From contig NZ_ATHL01000076.1 of NCBI RefSeq assembly GCF_000445125.1, positions 1-64,000 on the forward strand: 64,000 bases of DNA, read 5' to 3'. Under the pieces are notes generated by a model, which saw only the letters and a list, made by a program, of their open reading frames with translations, ran no database searches and was not told where the DNA came from. Shown here one piece after another: positions 17,777 through 26,180 of this stretch (the stretch's first letter is position 1; every line of letters begins with the position of its first letter). The DNA comes from Novosphingobium lindaniclasticum LE124. Its GTDB lineage: Bacteria; Pseudomonadota; Alphaproteobacteria; Sphingomonadales; Sphingomonadaceae. The position numbers and the translations under genes are program-made.

Positions 17777-18868
17777 TCAGGCGGCGACCAGCGGCTCGGC
17801 ATGCGCATGGGCGAGTTCGACCACGTCGGCAGCCAGGCTGTCCACTTGCTCGGGATCGGCGTCCCAGGCGAACATGAACCGGGCGCCGCCGCCGATGAAC
17901 GTGTAGAACTTCCAGCCGCGCCGGCGCAGCCCTTCCAACACCGGCTCGGGCGCGGAGAGGAACACGGCGTTCGCTTCGACAGGGAAGATCAGCTCAAGGC
18001 CGTCCATGCCCGCCACCGCCTTGGCAAGGCGGCGCGCACAGGCATTGGCGTGACGGGCATTTTCCAGCCAGGCGCCGCTCTCCAGGACGCCGATCCACGG
18101 CGCCGACAGATAGCGCATCTTCGAGGCCAGTTGGCCGGCCTGTTTGCAGCGATAGGCGAAGTCCTCCGACAGGGCGCGGTCGAAGAAGATGACCGCTTCG
18201 CCCGCGGCCATGCCGTTCTTGGTGCCTCCGAAACACAGCACGTCGACCCCGGCCTGCCATGTGATCTGCGCCGGGGAGCAGCCCAGCGCGGCACAGGCAT
18301 GGGCGAAACGGGCGCCGTCCATGTGCAGTTTCAGGCCGAGTTCGCGGCATGTCGCCGAAATCGCCTCGATCTCCGCGATGGTGTAGACCTGCCCCGTTTC
18401 AGTCGGCTGCGTGATGGTGACAACGCGCGGCTTGGGGAAATGAATGTCCGACCGGCCGTTGGCAAGCGCGCGGATCGCCTGCGGCGTGAGCTTGCCGTCG
18501 GTGCTTTGGGCGACCAGCAGCTTGGAGCCGTTCGAGAAGAATTCCGGCGCGCCGCATTCGTCGGTCTCGACGTGGGCGGAAGAGGAGCAGATCACCGAGT
18601 GATAGGACTGACACAGCGCGGCCAGCGCCAGCGAGTTGGCGGCGGTGCCGTTGAAGGCGAAGTAGACGTCGCAGTCGGCGGAGAACAGCGTGCGAAAGGC
18701 GTCCGCGGCGCGCCGGGTCCACTCGTCTTCGCCATAAGCCGGGGCCGAGCCCAGGTTGGCCGCTTCCATGGCCGCCCAGGCCTCGGGACAGATGCCCGCA
18801 TAGTTGTCGCTGGCGAACTGCTGGGCCGGGATGGGCCGCTCGGTAGCGGTGGAGGGATGACGGGACAT
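17777..18868 (-). CDS. ltaE: Low-specificity L-threonine aldolase
   Basis: 363 residues, ATG at 18868 with AGAAGGA 8 bases upstream. A PLP fold type I enzyme cleaving L-threonine or allo-threonine to glycine and acetaldehyde in the cytoplasm. Visible markers: FASDNYAGICPEAW near the N-terminus, AYGEDEWTRR, the HVETDECGAPEF segment, HMDGARFAHACAALG (the Asp contacting the PLP nitrogen) and the Schiff-base lysine K217 in CFGGTKNGM. Length fits the family. The frame continues open far upstream, but the sequence there is unlike any aldolase. It is divergent from the two-component operon, with a 348-base intergenic region between them. Confidence 0.94.
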   Translation of the reverse strand: MSRHPSTATERPIPAQQFASDNYAGICPEAWAAMEAANLGSAPAYGEDEWTRRAADAFRTLFSADCDVYFAFNGTAANSLALAALCQSYHSVICSSSAHVETDECGAPEFFSNGSKLLVAQSTDGKLTPQAIRALANGRSDIHFPKPRVVTITQPTETGQVYTIAEIEAISATCRELGLKLHMDGARFAHACAALGCSPAQITWQAGVDVLCFGGTKNGMAAGEAVIFFDRALSEDFAYRCKQAGQLASKMRYLSAPWIGVLESGAWLENARHANACARRLAKAVAGMDGLELIFPVEANAVFLSAPEPVLEGLRRRGWKFYTFIGGGARFMFAWDADPEQVDSLAADVVELAHAHAEPLVAA

Positions 18869-19216
18869 GCTATATTCCTTCTGACACGCGATCGAGGTCA
18901 CGGGCCGGGAAAGAACGACGGCGATGCAGCTGGATAACCCGATTGTTGCCGGTCCGGCCACATCCCTCCACATGTCTGCGGAGGTACCACCTTGCTCGGG
19001 AGCAGGTTGGTGCCGGGCACGATCCCGACTCTTGATGCTGCGGCGGTCGTTACGGCCTCCGCTCGAAAGCGTCAACCGCTTCCGCCTATGGCATCCGCGC
19101 ATATCCCTTTTCGCCGCTCGATCAGCAGGAAGGCTGACTCGACCGGATTGCGGCAGCTTAGTAGCTGTTTGCAACGCTCCGGCCGTGCATGCCGCGCGCG
19201 CGAGGAACGAGGAAAC
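18869..19216. other. Divergent intergenic region with a strong hairpin (18965-18984)
   Basis: This separates ltaE (minus) from the histidine kinase gene (plus). At 18965-18984 there is an 8-bp stem with a 4-base loop: on the minus strand CCTCCGCA, loop GACA, TGTGGAGG, with one G-T pair. Just upstream on the minus strand is a second small hairpin (TGCT, loop CCCG, AGCA) and the self-complementary GGTGGTACC. Read as RNA this would lie in a ~100-base or longer leader of ltaE. No known riboswitch class is matched with confidence, and no convincing small gene is seen. Confidence 0.35.
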
Positions 19217-20869
19217 ATGGGGCGGACTTTCGATGCGACGACTTCCGGCCTGAGCTGGGCCCGCAATGCCCTGCTGGTCACCGACCCCAATCGGCTGATC
19301 AGCTATGGACGCCTGTTCACGGCGATCTTCGCGGTCGTCGCCATTTACCTCGATCCCACGCAGCCCACCCGCTACCGGACGGAGGCGCAGGACGTCCTCT
19401 CCATCTATCTGGTCATGGCGATCGCGCTCGTGGCGGTGCCGATCCGGCGTCCGGTGGACAGTCCGGTCCATTTCGCCGTTCATGCACTCGATACCGCGAT
19501 CCTTGGCTGGCTCGCTTTCCTGACCAACGAACTGACCAGTCCGTTCTTCTCGTTCCTGCCCTTCACCTTGCTGGCGATGACGGTACGCTGGGGCTTCATG
19601 GGCGCGTTGCTCGGTGCGGTGATGTTGGAACTCGTACTGTTCGCGGTCGGCATTCCCGATATCCTGGACGGCGAGTCCGAACTGAACGTGTTGATCATCC
19701 GTTCCGTCTACTTCCTCGTCTGCGCCATCCTCCTGGGCTACTTCGGCGCTTATCGCGAGAGCAGCCGGGAAAGGCTGGCCCGGCTGGCAAGCTGGCCGAT
19801 GGATGCGGGGGTCGGCGACCAGCGCGGATGGCTTGCCGAGCTTTGCGGCCATTCGGGCGCGATCACCGGCTGCGAAAGCCTGATTCTGATCTGGCGCGAG
19901 CAGGACGAACCCACCGGCTTCATCGCGCACTGGCGCCGGGAGGGGCTGCGCCTCCTGCCGCTCGATCCAGCGACCTTCCGCAGCGTCTTTGCGGAAACGC
20001 GGCTGGATTTCATGGACCGCGCACGCGCCAGCCTGGTGAGTTCCGTCGAGATGGCCGGATTGACGCATGTGCTCGATGTGCTCGGCCTGCCTCGGCCGCG
20101 GCCGCACGACTATGCCGTCCGCTCGGGCTTCTCCGGACTGCGGTTTCGCGGCGCGATGATCGTGATCGATCCCGACGGGCGTCCCGAGGATGCTCTGGCG
20201 CTTACCGAGATCATCGCCGCGCGGACCGGTTCCGAACTGGAACACGTCGAACTGGTGGCGCGGCGCGCCGACAGCGCCCGCGCGGAGGAACGCAGCCGTC
20301 TCGCTCAGGATCTTCACGACAGTGTGCTCCAGGATCTTACGGCGACCAGCCTGAAGCTGCGCGGGCTTGCCGCGCGCCAGCCGGCGGCGGCTCAGGATCT
20401 CAAGGCGATCGAGGAACTGGTGACGGAGCAGCAGCGGCGCATTCGCCGCTTCGTTGAAAAGCAGCGCGACGTCGACGCCGATCTGCCGACCGACATGGTG
20501 GAGGACCTGCGGCGTCAGGCGGACCTCCTGGAAAAGAAATGGGGCGTCTCCGTCGCGTTCGACTGGCATGGCCGCGCGACCCAGCTTCCCCGCAATCTCG
20601 TCGAGGAGGTCATCGCGCTGTTCTCGGAAGCGACGGCCAATGCGGTGCGGCACGGCGCGGCAACCCGGGTGGCTCTGGAAGCCCGCCGCGTGGGGAGCGC
20701 GCTGGAACTCGGCGTGGCGGACAATGGCCGCGGCCTCGGGCGGGCAGGGGGCGTGAGCCCGGCCTCGCTCCGGAGCCGGGCGATGCAGCTTGGCGGATCA
20801 ATCGCGCTGGACGACAGTTCGGACGGCCTGCGCGTCACCGTGGTAATTCCGCTGGAAGTGGCGGCATGA
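19217..20869 (+). CDS. Membrane sensor histidine kinase, NarL-partner type (HisKA_3)
   Basis: 550 residues. The ATG at 19217 follows GAGGAACGAGGAAAC; the frame opens 225 bases earlier, but that part is not protein-like. Six or so membrane helices lie between residues ~30 and 190 (MASE-like integral sensor). A GAF-like linker comes next, then the HisKA_3 phosphoacceptor H367 in DLHDSVLQDL. The ATPase follows, with N475 in ANAVRHGA and the G1 box DNGRGLG around 502. It phosphorylates its partner regulator, whose gene starts inside its stop codon (ATGA). The signal is unknown; the membrane-embedded sensor suggests an envelope or lipid cue (inference). Confidence 0.9.
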   Translation: MGRTFDATTSGLSWARNALLVTDPNRLISYGRLFTAIFAVVAIYLDPTQPTRYRTEAQDVLSIYLVMAIALVAVPIRRPVDSPVHFAVHALDTAILGWLAFLTNELTSPFFSFLPFTLLAMTVRWGFMGALLGAVMLELVLFAVGIPDILDGESELNVLIIRSVYFLVCAILLGYFGAYRESSRERLARLASWPMDAGVGDQRGWLAELCGHSGAITGCESLILIWREQDEPTGFIAHWRREGLRLLPLDPATFRSVFAETRLDFMDRARASLVSSVEMAGLTHVLDVLGLPRPRPHDYAVRSGFSGLRFRGAMIVIDPDGRPEDALALTEIIAARTGSELEHVELVARRADSARAEERSRLAQDLHDSVLQDLTATSLKLRGLAARQPAAAQDLKAIEELVTEQQRRIRRFVEKQRDVDADLPTDMVEDLRRQADLLEKKWGVSVAFDWHGRATQLPRNLVEEVIALFSEATANAVRHGAATRVALEARRVGSALELGVADNGRGLGRAGGVSPASLRSRAMQLGGSIALDDSSDGLRVTVVIPLEVAA

Positions 20870-21528
20870 CCACCGTGCAGGCGCAGGCCTGCCGCGTCAT
20901 CGTCGCCGACGATCATCCCTTGCTGCTGCGAGGGCTTGCCGACCTGCTCCAGGCCATGCCGCAGGTCGATCTGGTGGAAGCGACCGGTAGCGGCACGCGG
21001 GCCTTGGCGGTGATCCGCGACCGGAAGCCCGACGTCGCCGTGCTGGACGTGTCGATGCCGGACGTCGGTGGGCTCGCCATCCTGCGCGCCATTCGGGAAG
21101 CCGGCTTGCCCGTGCGCGTGATCTTCCTGTCGGCGACGATGACCGGTCGGCAGATTGCCGAGGCGATCGGGTTGGGCGTCTGGGGGCTGCTGCTGAAGGA
21201 CTATGCTTCGGACTCGCTGCTCGACTGCCTGCGCGAAGTGATCGCCGGCAGGAAGTGGCTCCCGGAGGATCTCGTCACGAAGGCCAGGCGGGGCGGGGGC
21301 GTGGACATTCGCAGCGACATCGCCGGTCTCACTCCGCGTGAGAAGGAGATCAGCGCTCTGGTCTGCCGAGGTTTTTCCAACAAGGCGATCGCCGGAATGG
21401 TGGGATCGACCGAGGGCACGGTCAGCATCCACCTCCACAACATCTACCGCAAGCTCGACATTTCGAGCCGGACCACGCTGGCGACCCTGTTCGTGCAATA
21501 TCAATCGCAGATCAGCGACACCGCCTGA
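20866..21528 (+). CDS. NarL/FixJ-family response regulator
   Basis: 220 residues, ATG overlapping the kinase stop. The receiver domain (residues ~10-125) has the acidic pair in VADDHPLLLRG, phosphoacceptor D61 (VLDVSMPD), the switch Ser in IFLSAT and lysine in LLKDYAS. A LuxR/NarL helix-turn-helix at ~155-205 reads LTPREKEISALVCRG ... EGTVSIHLHNIYRKL. It is a transcription factor for an unknown regulon. The following membrane-protein gene starts two bases after its stop, so that gene is probably in the same transcript. Confidence 0.94.
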   Translation: MTTVQAQACRVIVADDHPLLLRGLADLLQAMPQVDLVEATGSGTRALAVIRDRKPDVAVLDVSMPDVGGLAILRAIREAGLPVRVIFLSATMTGRQIAEAIGLGVWGLLLKDYASDSLLDCLREVIAGRKWLPEDLVTKARRGGGVDIRSDIAGLTPREKEISALVCRGFSNKAIAGMVGSTEGTVSIHLHNIYRKLDISSRTTLATLFVQYQSQISDTA

Positions 21529-21530
21529 CC

Positions 21531-22541
21531 ATGGCGGCAAAGTCTTCCACGGCAGACACCGCGCGTGATGGCTTGCGTTTCATTTCGGGGGCACTGGCCG
21601 GCATCGCCTTTCTCGCGCTGCTTTGGACTTCCGTGGACATGGCGGCGGTGGGCGCTCTCCTGGCGCGGGCGAGCTGGCCGCCGCTGCTCCCGGCGCTGCT
21701 GGCCTACGCTTTCGACTTCCTGCTTCGCGCCTGGCGTTTTCGCATGCTGCTCGACCCGAAAGGGCAGCGCGTGCCGCTCCGGCCCAGCGTCGCGCCTTTC
21801 GTCGCGAGTTTCGGGATCAGCGACATCCTGCCGTTTCGCCTGGGCGACGTATTCCGCGTCTACTGGTTCCATCGCCGCTTCGCCTTGCCGATGGGACATG
21901 TCCTGGGCGCCATGGTGGTCGAGCGAGTGCTCGATCTGGTATCGATCCTGATGGTCGCGGGGCTGGCGCTGAGCCTGGTCGATAGCGCCGTGCCGGACGA
22001 AATCCTGACCCAGATTCGCCTGGTCACCGTTCTCGCGATCGCCGCGAGCCTGTTCGTCCTGCTGTCCCCCCGCGCCATCGAGGCTGCCGCGGGCTGGAGC
22101 GAACGACGGTTTGCGCTGCCGCTGGTCGTGCGCCTGGCCGATGCGGCCCGGTCCCTGGCTCAGGCCGTGCGCGGCACCGGTGATCCCTTGCGCGTTCTCG
22201 GTATGGTCCTGCTGTCCTTCGCGCTCTGGCTGCTGGAAAGCCTGGTCATGCTGGGCGCCTGGGTAAGCCTTGGCGGCGCGCTGCCGGACTGGTCGAAACC
22301 GCTGGTGGCCTTTGCCTTCTCCACCCTTGGTACGCTGGTTCCCGCCTTGCCGGGACACTTCGGTTCCTATGAATTCTTCGGTATGCTGTCGTACCGCGCG
22401 GTGGGCGTGGCTGCGGAGCCGGCGACGGCGATCATCCTGCTTGCGCATGTCATGCTCTGGCTGCCGACTGCTCTTTTCGCCGTGGGCTGGCTGATGACGA
22501 CCCGGCGCGAGGCGCCGCTGCTCGCACTGCGCGCGCAGTGA
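21531..22541 (+). CDS. LPG-synthase-TM (UPF0104-like) integral membrane protein
   Basis: 336 residues with about eight membrane helices. Family markers of the lysylphosphatidylglycerol synthetase transmembrane/flippase-like domain are RAWRFRMLL, SFGISDILPFRLGDVFRVY, MGHVLGAMVVERVLDLVSIL and, near the C-terminus, LGTLVPALPGHFGSYEFF. Homologous domains flip or help modify lipids, including hopanoid- and glycolipid-related substrates. The precise substrate here is unknown. It is translationally close to the response regulator (2-base gap) and convergent, 20 bases away, with the GMC oxidoreductase end of the six-gene operon, so a shared role in envelope lipid handling is possible. Confidence 0.83.
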   Translation: MAAKSSTADTARDGLRFISGALAGIAFLALLWTSVDMAAVGALLARASWPPLLPALLAYAFDFLLRAWRFRMLLDPKGQRVPLRPSVAPFVASFGISDILPFRLGDVFRVYWFHRRFALPMGHVLGAMVVERVLDLVSILMVAGLALSLVDSAVPDEILTQIRLVTVLAIAASLFVLLSPRAIEAAAGWSERRFALPLVVRLADAARSLAQAVRGTGDPLRVLGMVLLSFALWLLESLVMLGAWVSLGGALPDWSKPLVAFAFSTLGTLVPALPGHFGSYEFFGMLSYRAVGVAAEPATAIILLAHVMLWLPTALFAVGWLMTTRREAPLLALRAQ

Positions 22542-22561
22542 GCCGCTCGCCGCCGCGTTGC

Positions 22562-24019
22562 TCAGCGGAAGCGGCGGGCGAGAGCCTCGGCGGCGTTGCG
22601 ATGGGCCACGGCCATCACCGTGCCTTGCGGGTTGACCGATGTCGGCCCGCAGAGAAGCGAGGCGTCGTTGATGTAGAGCCCGTCCGTGCCGTGGACTTTC
22701 CCGAAGGAGTTGGCGGCGCTGCGCCGGGTGTCCTCGCCCATCGGGCAGGAGGAGAAGACGTGGACCGAGGTGACGCTGCCGTCGCTGGCTTGCAGCACCG
22801 CCGGCAGGTTCACGAGGTCGCCCGGCGAATGGAGGTCCGGATAGCCTGCAAGACAGGGATAGATCCGCTGCGCGCCGGCAGCGAAGAGGGCCTCGCACAG
22901 CCTGCGCAGACCTTCGCCCAGTACTGAAAGGTCGCCTTGGGAAAAGCGGACTCGCACGATCGGATCCTCGAAGCCGGGCAGGTTGCGCACGCTGGCCTCG
23001 CCGCCGCCGGACTGGACGTAATAGATGCCCATGCGCCGCCAGCGCTCCGCCACCAGGTCCCAGTGGCCGGGGCGACTGGAGAGCGCGACGCCGAGCATGG
23101 CCGGCGTACTGATCGAGCAGCCCATTCCGAAGCGCGGCTCGAACTCCTTGACCTGATGGACCGGATCGAAATCTCCCGGTTGGTTCACGTCGCGGTCGAA
23201 CTCGGCGACCACTTTGACCATCGGGTGGAAACGCAGGCTATTGCCGATATTGTGGGACAGGCCCGAACGCCGCAGCAGCGCGGGCGTCTGCACCGCTCCG
23301 CAGGCAGCAACCACCGTTCTGGCCCGGAATGTCACCGGCCGCCGCTTGCCGTCTTCTCCGCGCCGGCTGCCTTCCGCGATCCAGCGGCCATTCATCCGCC
23401 GCAGCCGGTCGATCCGGGTGGCCGGGAGCAAGGCGCCGCCGGCCTCGATGAAGCGGCGCACGAACGTGGCCGACATCGATTGCTTTACACCGCCCCCCTG
23501 ATCGCGGTCGTAGCGATAGAGACGCGGCGCCTCGATCGCCAGCCAGCCTTGCGCCTGGGCGCCCTGTTGGAGCCGGCGGGACATGTCGGACGCGGCACTC
23601 CCGGCATATTCGACCCTGGCGACTTCCTCGCAAGCGGCGAAGTGCGGTGCCATCGCCGCCAGGTCGAGATCGTGAACGGCGAAGCGGCGGCGCCAATCGT
23701 CGAGAATGTACCCCGGCGTCCGGTGATAGAGGCCGCGATTGACTTCGCTCCCGCCGCCGACGCAGCGCCCCTCCACCCAGGCCAGCTTGTTCCGCCCCAG
23801 CGCCACACCGACGCCGGCATTGCGGTACTTGAGCAGCATCTCCTCGCGCGAGAAGTGCGGCGCGGCTTCCAGGGCGAGGTGATCGCCTTCCTCCACCATG
23901 GTCGTCTGCCTGCCGGATTGCGCGAAAAGCGTGCCGCTCACCGCCCCGCCGGGGCCGGAACCGATCACTAGGATCTCGGTCTCGATCTCGCCCGAGCCGC
24001 TGCGGTCGCGCAGGATCAT
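22562..24019 (-). CDS. GMC-family FAD oxidoreductase (alcohol/sugar dehydrogenase-like)
   Basis: 485 residues, ATG at 24019 overlapping the upstream gene stop (ATGA). The FAD Rossmann motif is at residues 16-25 (ILVIGSGPGG). GRCVGGGSEVNRGLYHR is the GMC 'GG.S..N' flavin loop. AACGAVQTPALLRRSGLG-type sequence (here SGLSHNIGN) is the substrate/FAD segment. The C-terminus VFSSCPMGED ... SVNPQGTVMAVAHRNA carries the usual His/Asn catalytic region. GMC enzymes oxidise primary or secondary alcohols, including sugar hydroxyls. It is the last gene of a six-gene operon with an aminotransferase, prenyltransferase and phosphatase, so the likely substrate is an intermediate made by those enzymes (inference). 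Confidence 0.88.
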   Translation of the reverse strand: MILRDRSGSGEIETEILVIGSGPGGAVSGTLFAQSGRQTTMVEEGDHLALEAAPHFSREEMLLKYRNAGVGVALGRNKLAWVEGRCVGGGSEVNRGLYHRTPGYILDDWRRRFAVHDLDLAAMAPHFAACEEVARVEYAGSAASDMSRRLQQGAQAQGWLAIEAPRLYRYDRDQGGGVKQSMSATFVRRFIEAGGALLPATRIDRLRRMNGRWIAEGSRRGEDGKRRPVTFRARTVVAACGAVQTPALLRRSGLSHNIGNSLRFHPMVKVVAEFDRDVNQPGDFDPVHQVKEFEPRFGMGCSISTPAMLGVALSSRPGHWDLVAERWRRMGIYYVQSGGGEASVRNLPGFEDPIVRVRFSQGDLSVLGEGLRRLCEALFAAGAQRIYPCLAGYPDLHSPGDLVNLPAVLQASDGSVTSVHVFSSCPMGEDTRRSAANSFGKVHGTDGLYINDASLLCGPTSVNPQGTVMAVAHRNAAEALARRFR

Positions 24020-24414
24020 GCCGCGATCTTGGCGACAGGCGCACGGTCTTGCGCGCGGGGCAGGGAATAGAGGCCGTAGCAGGCGAACGTGGTATAGAAG
24101 GCGATCATGGAGCGCCGGAAGCCGAGCCGCGAGCCGCGCCAAGCTTCGAGATGGGCGCGGCGCTCCGCCGGGGCCAGCCGGGAGAAGCGATGACCGTGCG
24201 CCGGCAGCGCGGTGATGTCGAAGGCCAGGGCGAGCAGGCGGAAGCCCAGCCTGAAATGGTCCGGCATGGCGGCCAGGGTCGCGCGGACGTAGTCCACGAC
24301 CGTCCGGCGATCGCACGGAGGCAGGTCGGGCCGGGATTCGTCGATCAGGACATCGACGATGGCGCCGACGCAGCGGGCAAGCGCATCGGTTTCGTCGCGG
24401 GCGCCCTCAGACAT
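24016..24414 (-). CDS. 132-residue protein of unknown function, coupled to GMC oxidoreductase
   Basis: ATG at 24414, inside the end of the HAD gene (8-base overlap ATGTCTGA); its stop overlaps the GMC start. No family recognised with certainty. It is mostly helical and soluble, with FRLGFRLLALAFD, a conserved-looking RFSRLAPAERRAHLEAW segment and FYTTFACYGLYSLP near the C-terminus. Such short helical proteins often accompany GMC or gluconate-dehydrogenase-type enzymes as small subunits, or are fused to them as N-terminal regions. A partner or subunit role is therefore my best inference. Double translational coupling supports stoichiometric expression with the oxidoreductase. Confidence 0.7.
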   Translation of the reverse strand: MSEGARDETDALARCVGAIVDVLIDESRPDLPPCDRRTVVDYVRATLAAMPDHFRLGFRLLALAFDITALPAHGHRFSRLAPAERRAHLEAWRGSRLGFRRSMIAFYTTFACYGLYSLPRAQDRAPVAKIAA

Positions 24415-25102
24415 GGCGGGCTTCGGCCAGGACGGGCGCGAACGCGGGATCGTCGAAGCGTCGGAACATGGCATGGCCTTGCGGTCGCGGACTGCGGATG
24501 AGCGCCCGCACGCCGATGGCGGCGGCAGCGGCGGCGTCTCTGTCCTTGCGGTCGCCGATGACGAGGGTTTCCTCCGGCGTGGCACCGGCCGCCTCCAGCA
24601 GCGCGAGCAGGCCTGCCGGATCGGGCTTGAGCCGGCCCACGCCGCGATCGCCTGACCACAGGACATGGTCGGCCTGCAGCCCGAGCGCCGCGAGCTTGGC
24701 GTGGACCGGATAGTCGGACCATATGGCGATCCGCCGCCCGGTGGCGCGCAAGGCGGCAAACAGCGCATCGATCCCCTGCGCCTTGTAGCGCGGCAGATGC
24801 GCGAGTGGGCGGCGCTCGATCCATTCTTCCACCAGAGCGCGGACTTCCCCTTCGGAACAGCCGCAGCGCCGCGAGGTGAGGCGGAACTGTTCGTTGGGAA
24901 AATCGTCCCCCTGGACCTCGCCCAGCAGTTCGCGGATCTGACGAAAGGCGCGCAGCGTCTCGGCCGTGCGCAGGCTGCGACGGCGCAGGCTGTGCCGGGC
25001 CAGTTCGATTGCCATGGCACGGCGGAGCGGCGGCTGATCGTAGAGCGTGCCGTCCAGGTCGAAGACCACCAGCCGCACTTTGCTCCAGACGACGTCGTTC
25101 AC
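24407..25102 (-). CDS. HAD-family phosphatase
   Basis: 231 residues, GTG start at 25102 with AAGGAGG 7 bases upstream. Motif I is VVFDLDGTLYD with nucleophile D15 and acid D17. A helical cap spans about 20-110, motif II is IWSDYP, the motif III lysine is in GRLKPDP and motif IV is VIGDRKDRD. It should hydrolyse a small phosphate ester in the cytoplasm. Its place directly after a UbiA-type prenyltransferase recalls HAD-UbiA pairs and fusions in other bacteria, where the phosphatase is thought to act on the prenyltransferase product or substrate. It overlaps the following small gene by 8 bases. Confidence 0.88.
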   Translation of the reverse strand: MNDVVWSKVRLVVFDLDGTLYDQPPLRRAMAIELARHSLRRRSLRTAETLRAFRQIRELLGEVQGDDFPNEQFRLTSRRCGCSEGEVRALVEEWIERRPLAHLPRYKAQGIDALFAALRATGRRIAIWSDYPVHAKLAALGLQADHVLWSGDRGVGRLKPDPAGLLALLEAAGATPEETLVIGDRKDRDAAAAAAIGVRALIRSPRPQGHAMFRRFDDPAFAPVLAEARHV

Positions 25103-25114
25103 GGTATCGCCTCC

Positions 25115-26140
25115 TTACCGGTCACGTTCGGGCAGCATGTCGACCGGCGTGAAGCTGCGGTTGGACAGCGCGGTCAGGCTCGGCAGATCGATGAACGACA
25201 GGGCCAGGAGCACGCCTACGGTGATTGCTAGCGTGGTCATCAGCCGCCGGGAGCGGAACATGCGTTCGGGCCGCTGGGCTATGGAGTCCCGCAGCATGGA
25301 CAGCCAGAGATAGCACCCGAACAGGCCGGCGATGAAGGGAAAGGCCAGGATATATTCGACCCGGTACTTGATCAGGAACACGCCGAGGAAGAACGAGGAC
25401 AGCATGGCATAGACCAGGCAACTCACCGCCAGGCTCTCCGCTGTATAGCCGGCGAAGGACTTGCGGTAGCGGGTCAGCGTCTCGATCCCGACCATCGCGG
25501 TGATGTCGCGGTATTCGGACAGGCGCTTGGATCCCATCAGGAAAGCGCCGCCGGCCCAGTAGGCCAGCAGCAGGCTGGCCGGGGGCATGCTGGAGGGATC
25601 CATCATCAGCCATCCCAGCGTCAGGCGGATCGGATTGTTCACCGACTCCGAGATCACGTCCAGGAACGACCGGTCCTTCGAGCGCAGCGGCTGGACGTTG
25701 TAGATCAGGCCCGAAACCAGGAAGACCGCCGAAATCACCAGAAACGCCGTGCCCAGCCACGACGCCAGCGCCAGGCCAAAAGCGGCGAAGGCCGCGTATT
25801 GCAGGTAGACGATCCCCGGCGACAGATGCAGCGAGACCGCCGTGCGATGATGCTTGCTCGGGTGATGGGCATCGGATTCGCGGTCCAGCCATTCGTTGAT
25901 GATGTAGTTGGCCGAGGCGATCGCGATGGCCACCACGAAACCGGCGGCGATGCGGGGCGGCGCATCCAGAAGCGAGGGTTCGCGCAAGGCATAGGCCAGG
26001 ATGAGGCCGGGGATCACGAAGACGTGTTTGGTGGCGTGATCGAAGCGTGCCAGGCTCAGATAGTCGCGCAGTCTCGCGGTCCTGCCCGCCCTCGCGGCTG
26101 CCTGGGTGGTCTGGGACGAGGTCATGTCAGACGTAGGCAT
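25115..26140 (-). CDS. UbiA-family prenyltransferase, phosphoribosyltransferase (Rv3806c)-like
   Basis: 341 residues, ATG at 26140 with AGGAG about 9 bases upstream. Eight to nine membrane helices. The first aspartate motif is N82-x3-D86-x3-D90 (NEWLDRESD) followed by HHPSKHHR, close to the D.EAD..HP.K..RP form of decaprenyl-phosphate 5-phosphoribosyltransferases. The second loop is YNVQPLRSKDRSFLDVISES. The family joins polyprenyl groups to acceptors; the Rv3806c-like branch moves phosphoribose from PRPP to a polyprenyl phosphate. The HAD phosphatase 12 bases downstream fits removal of the 5-phosphate. A quinone or heme role is less likely because no pathway partners are near. Substrate assignment is inference. 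Confidence 0.82.
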   Translation of the reverse strand: MPTSDMTSSQTTQAAARAGRTARLRDYLSLARFDHATKHVFVIPGLILAYALREPSLLDAPPRIAAGFVVAIAIASANYIINEWLDRESDAHHPSKHHRTAVSLHLSPGIVYLQYAAFAAFGLALASWLGTAFLVISAVFLVSGLIYNVQPLRSKDRSFLDVISESVNNPIRLTLGWLMMDPSSMPPASLLLAYWAGGAFLMGSKRLSEYRDITAMVGIETLTRYRKSFAGYTAESLAVSCLVYAMLSSFFLGVFLIKYRVEYILAFPFIAGLFGCYLWLSMLRDSIAQRPERMFRSRRLMTTLAITVGVLLALSFIDLPSLTALSNRSFTPVDMLPERDR

Positions 26141-26180
26141 TTTCCGGGTTCTCCTGAAACGGAGGGAGGGGGCGGAACTT

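Noticed and set aside
18980..18996. T-box-like AGGTGGTACC motif on the ltaE strand
   Set aside because: T-boxes are essentially absent from alphaproteobacteria, and the specifier stem and full antiterminator are not seen.
22937..23971. Plus-strand 344-codon frame opposite the GMC gene
   Set aside because: Shadow of the GMC coding strand; composition is typical of antisense frames at this GC content.
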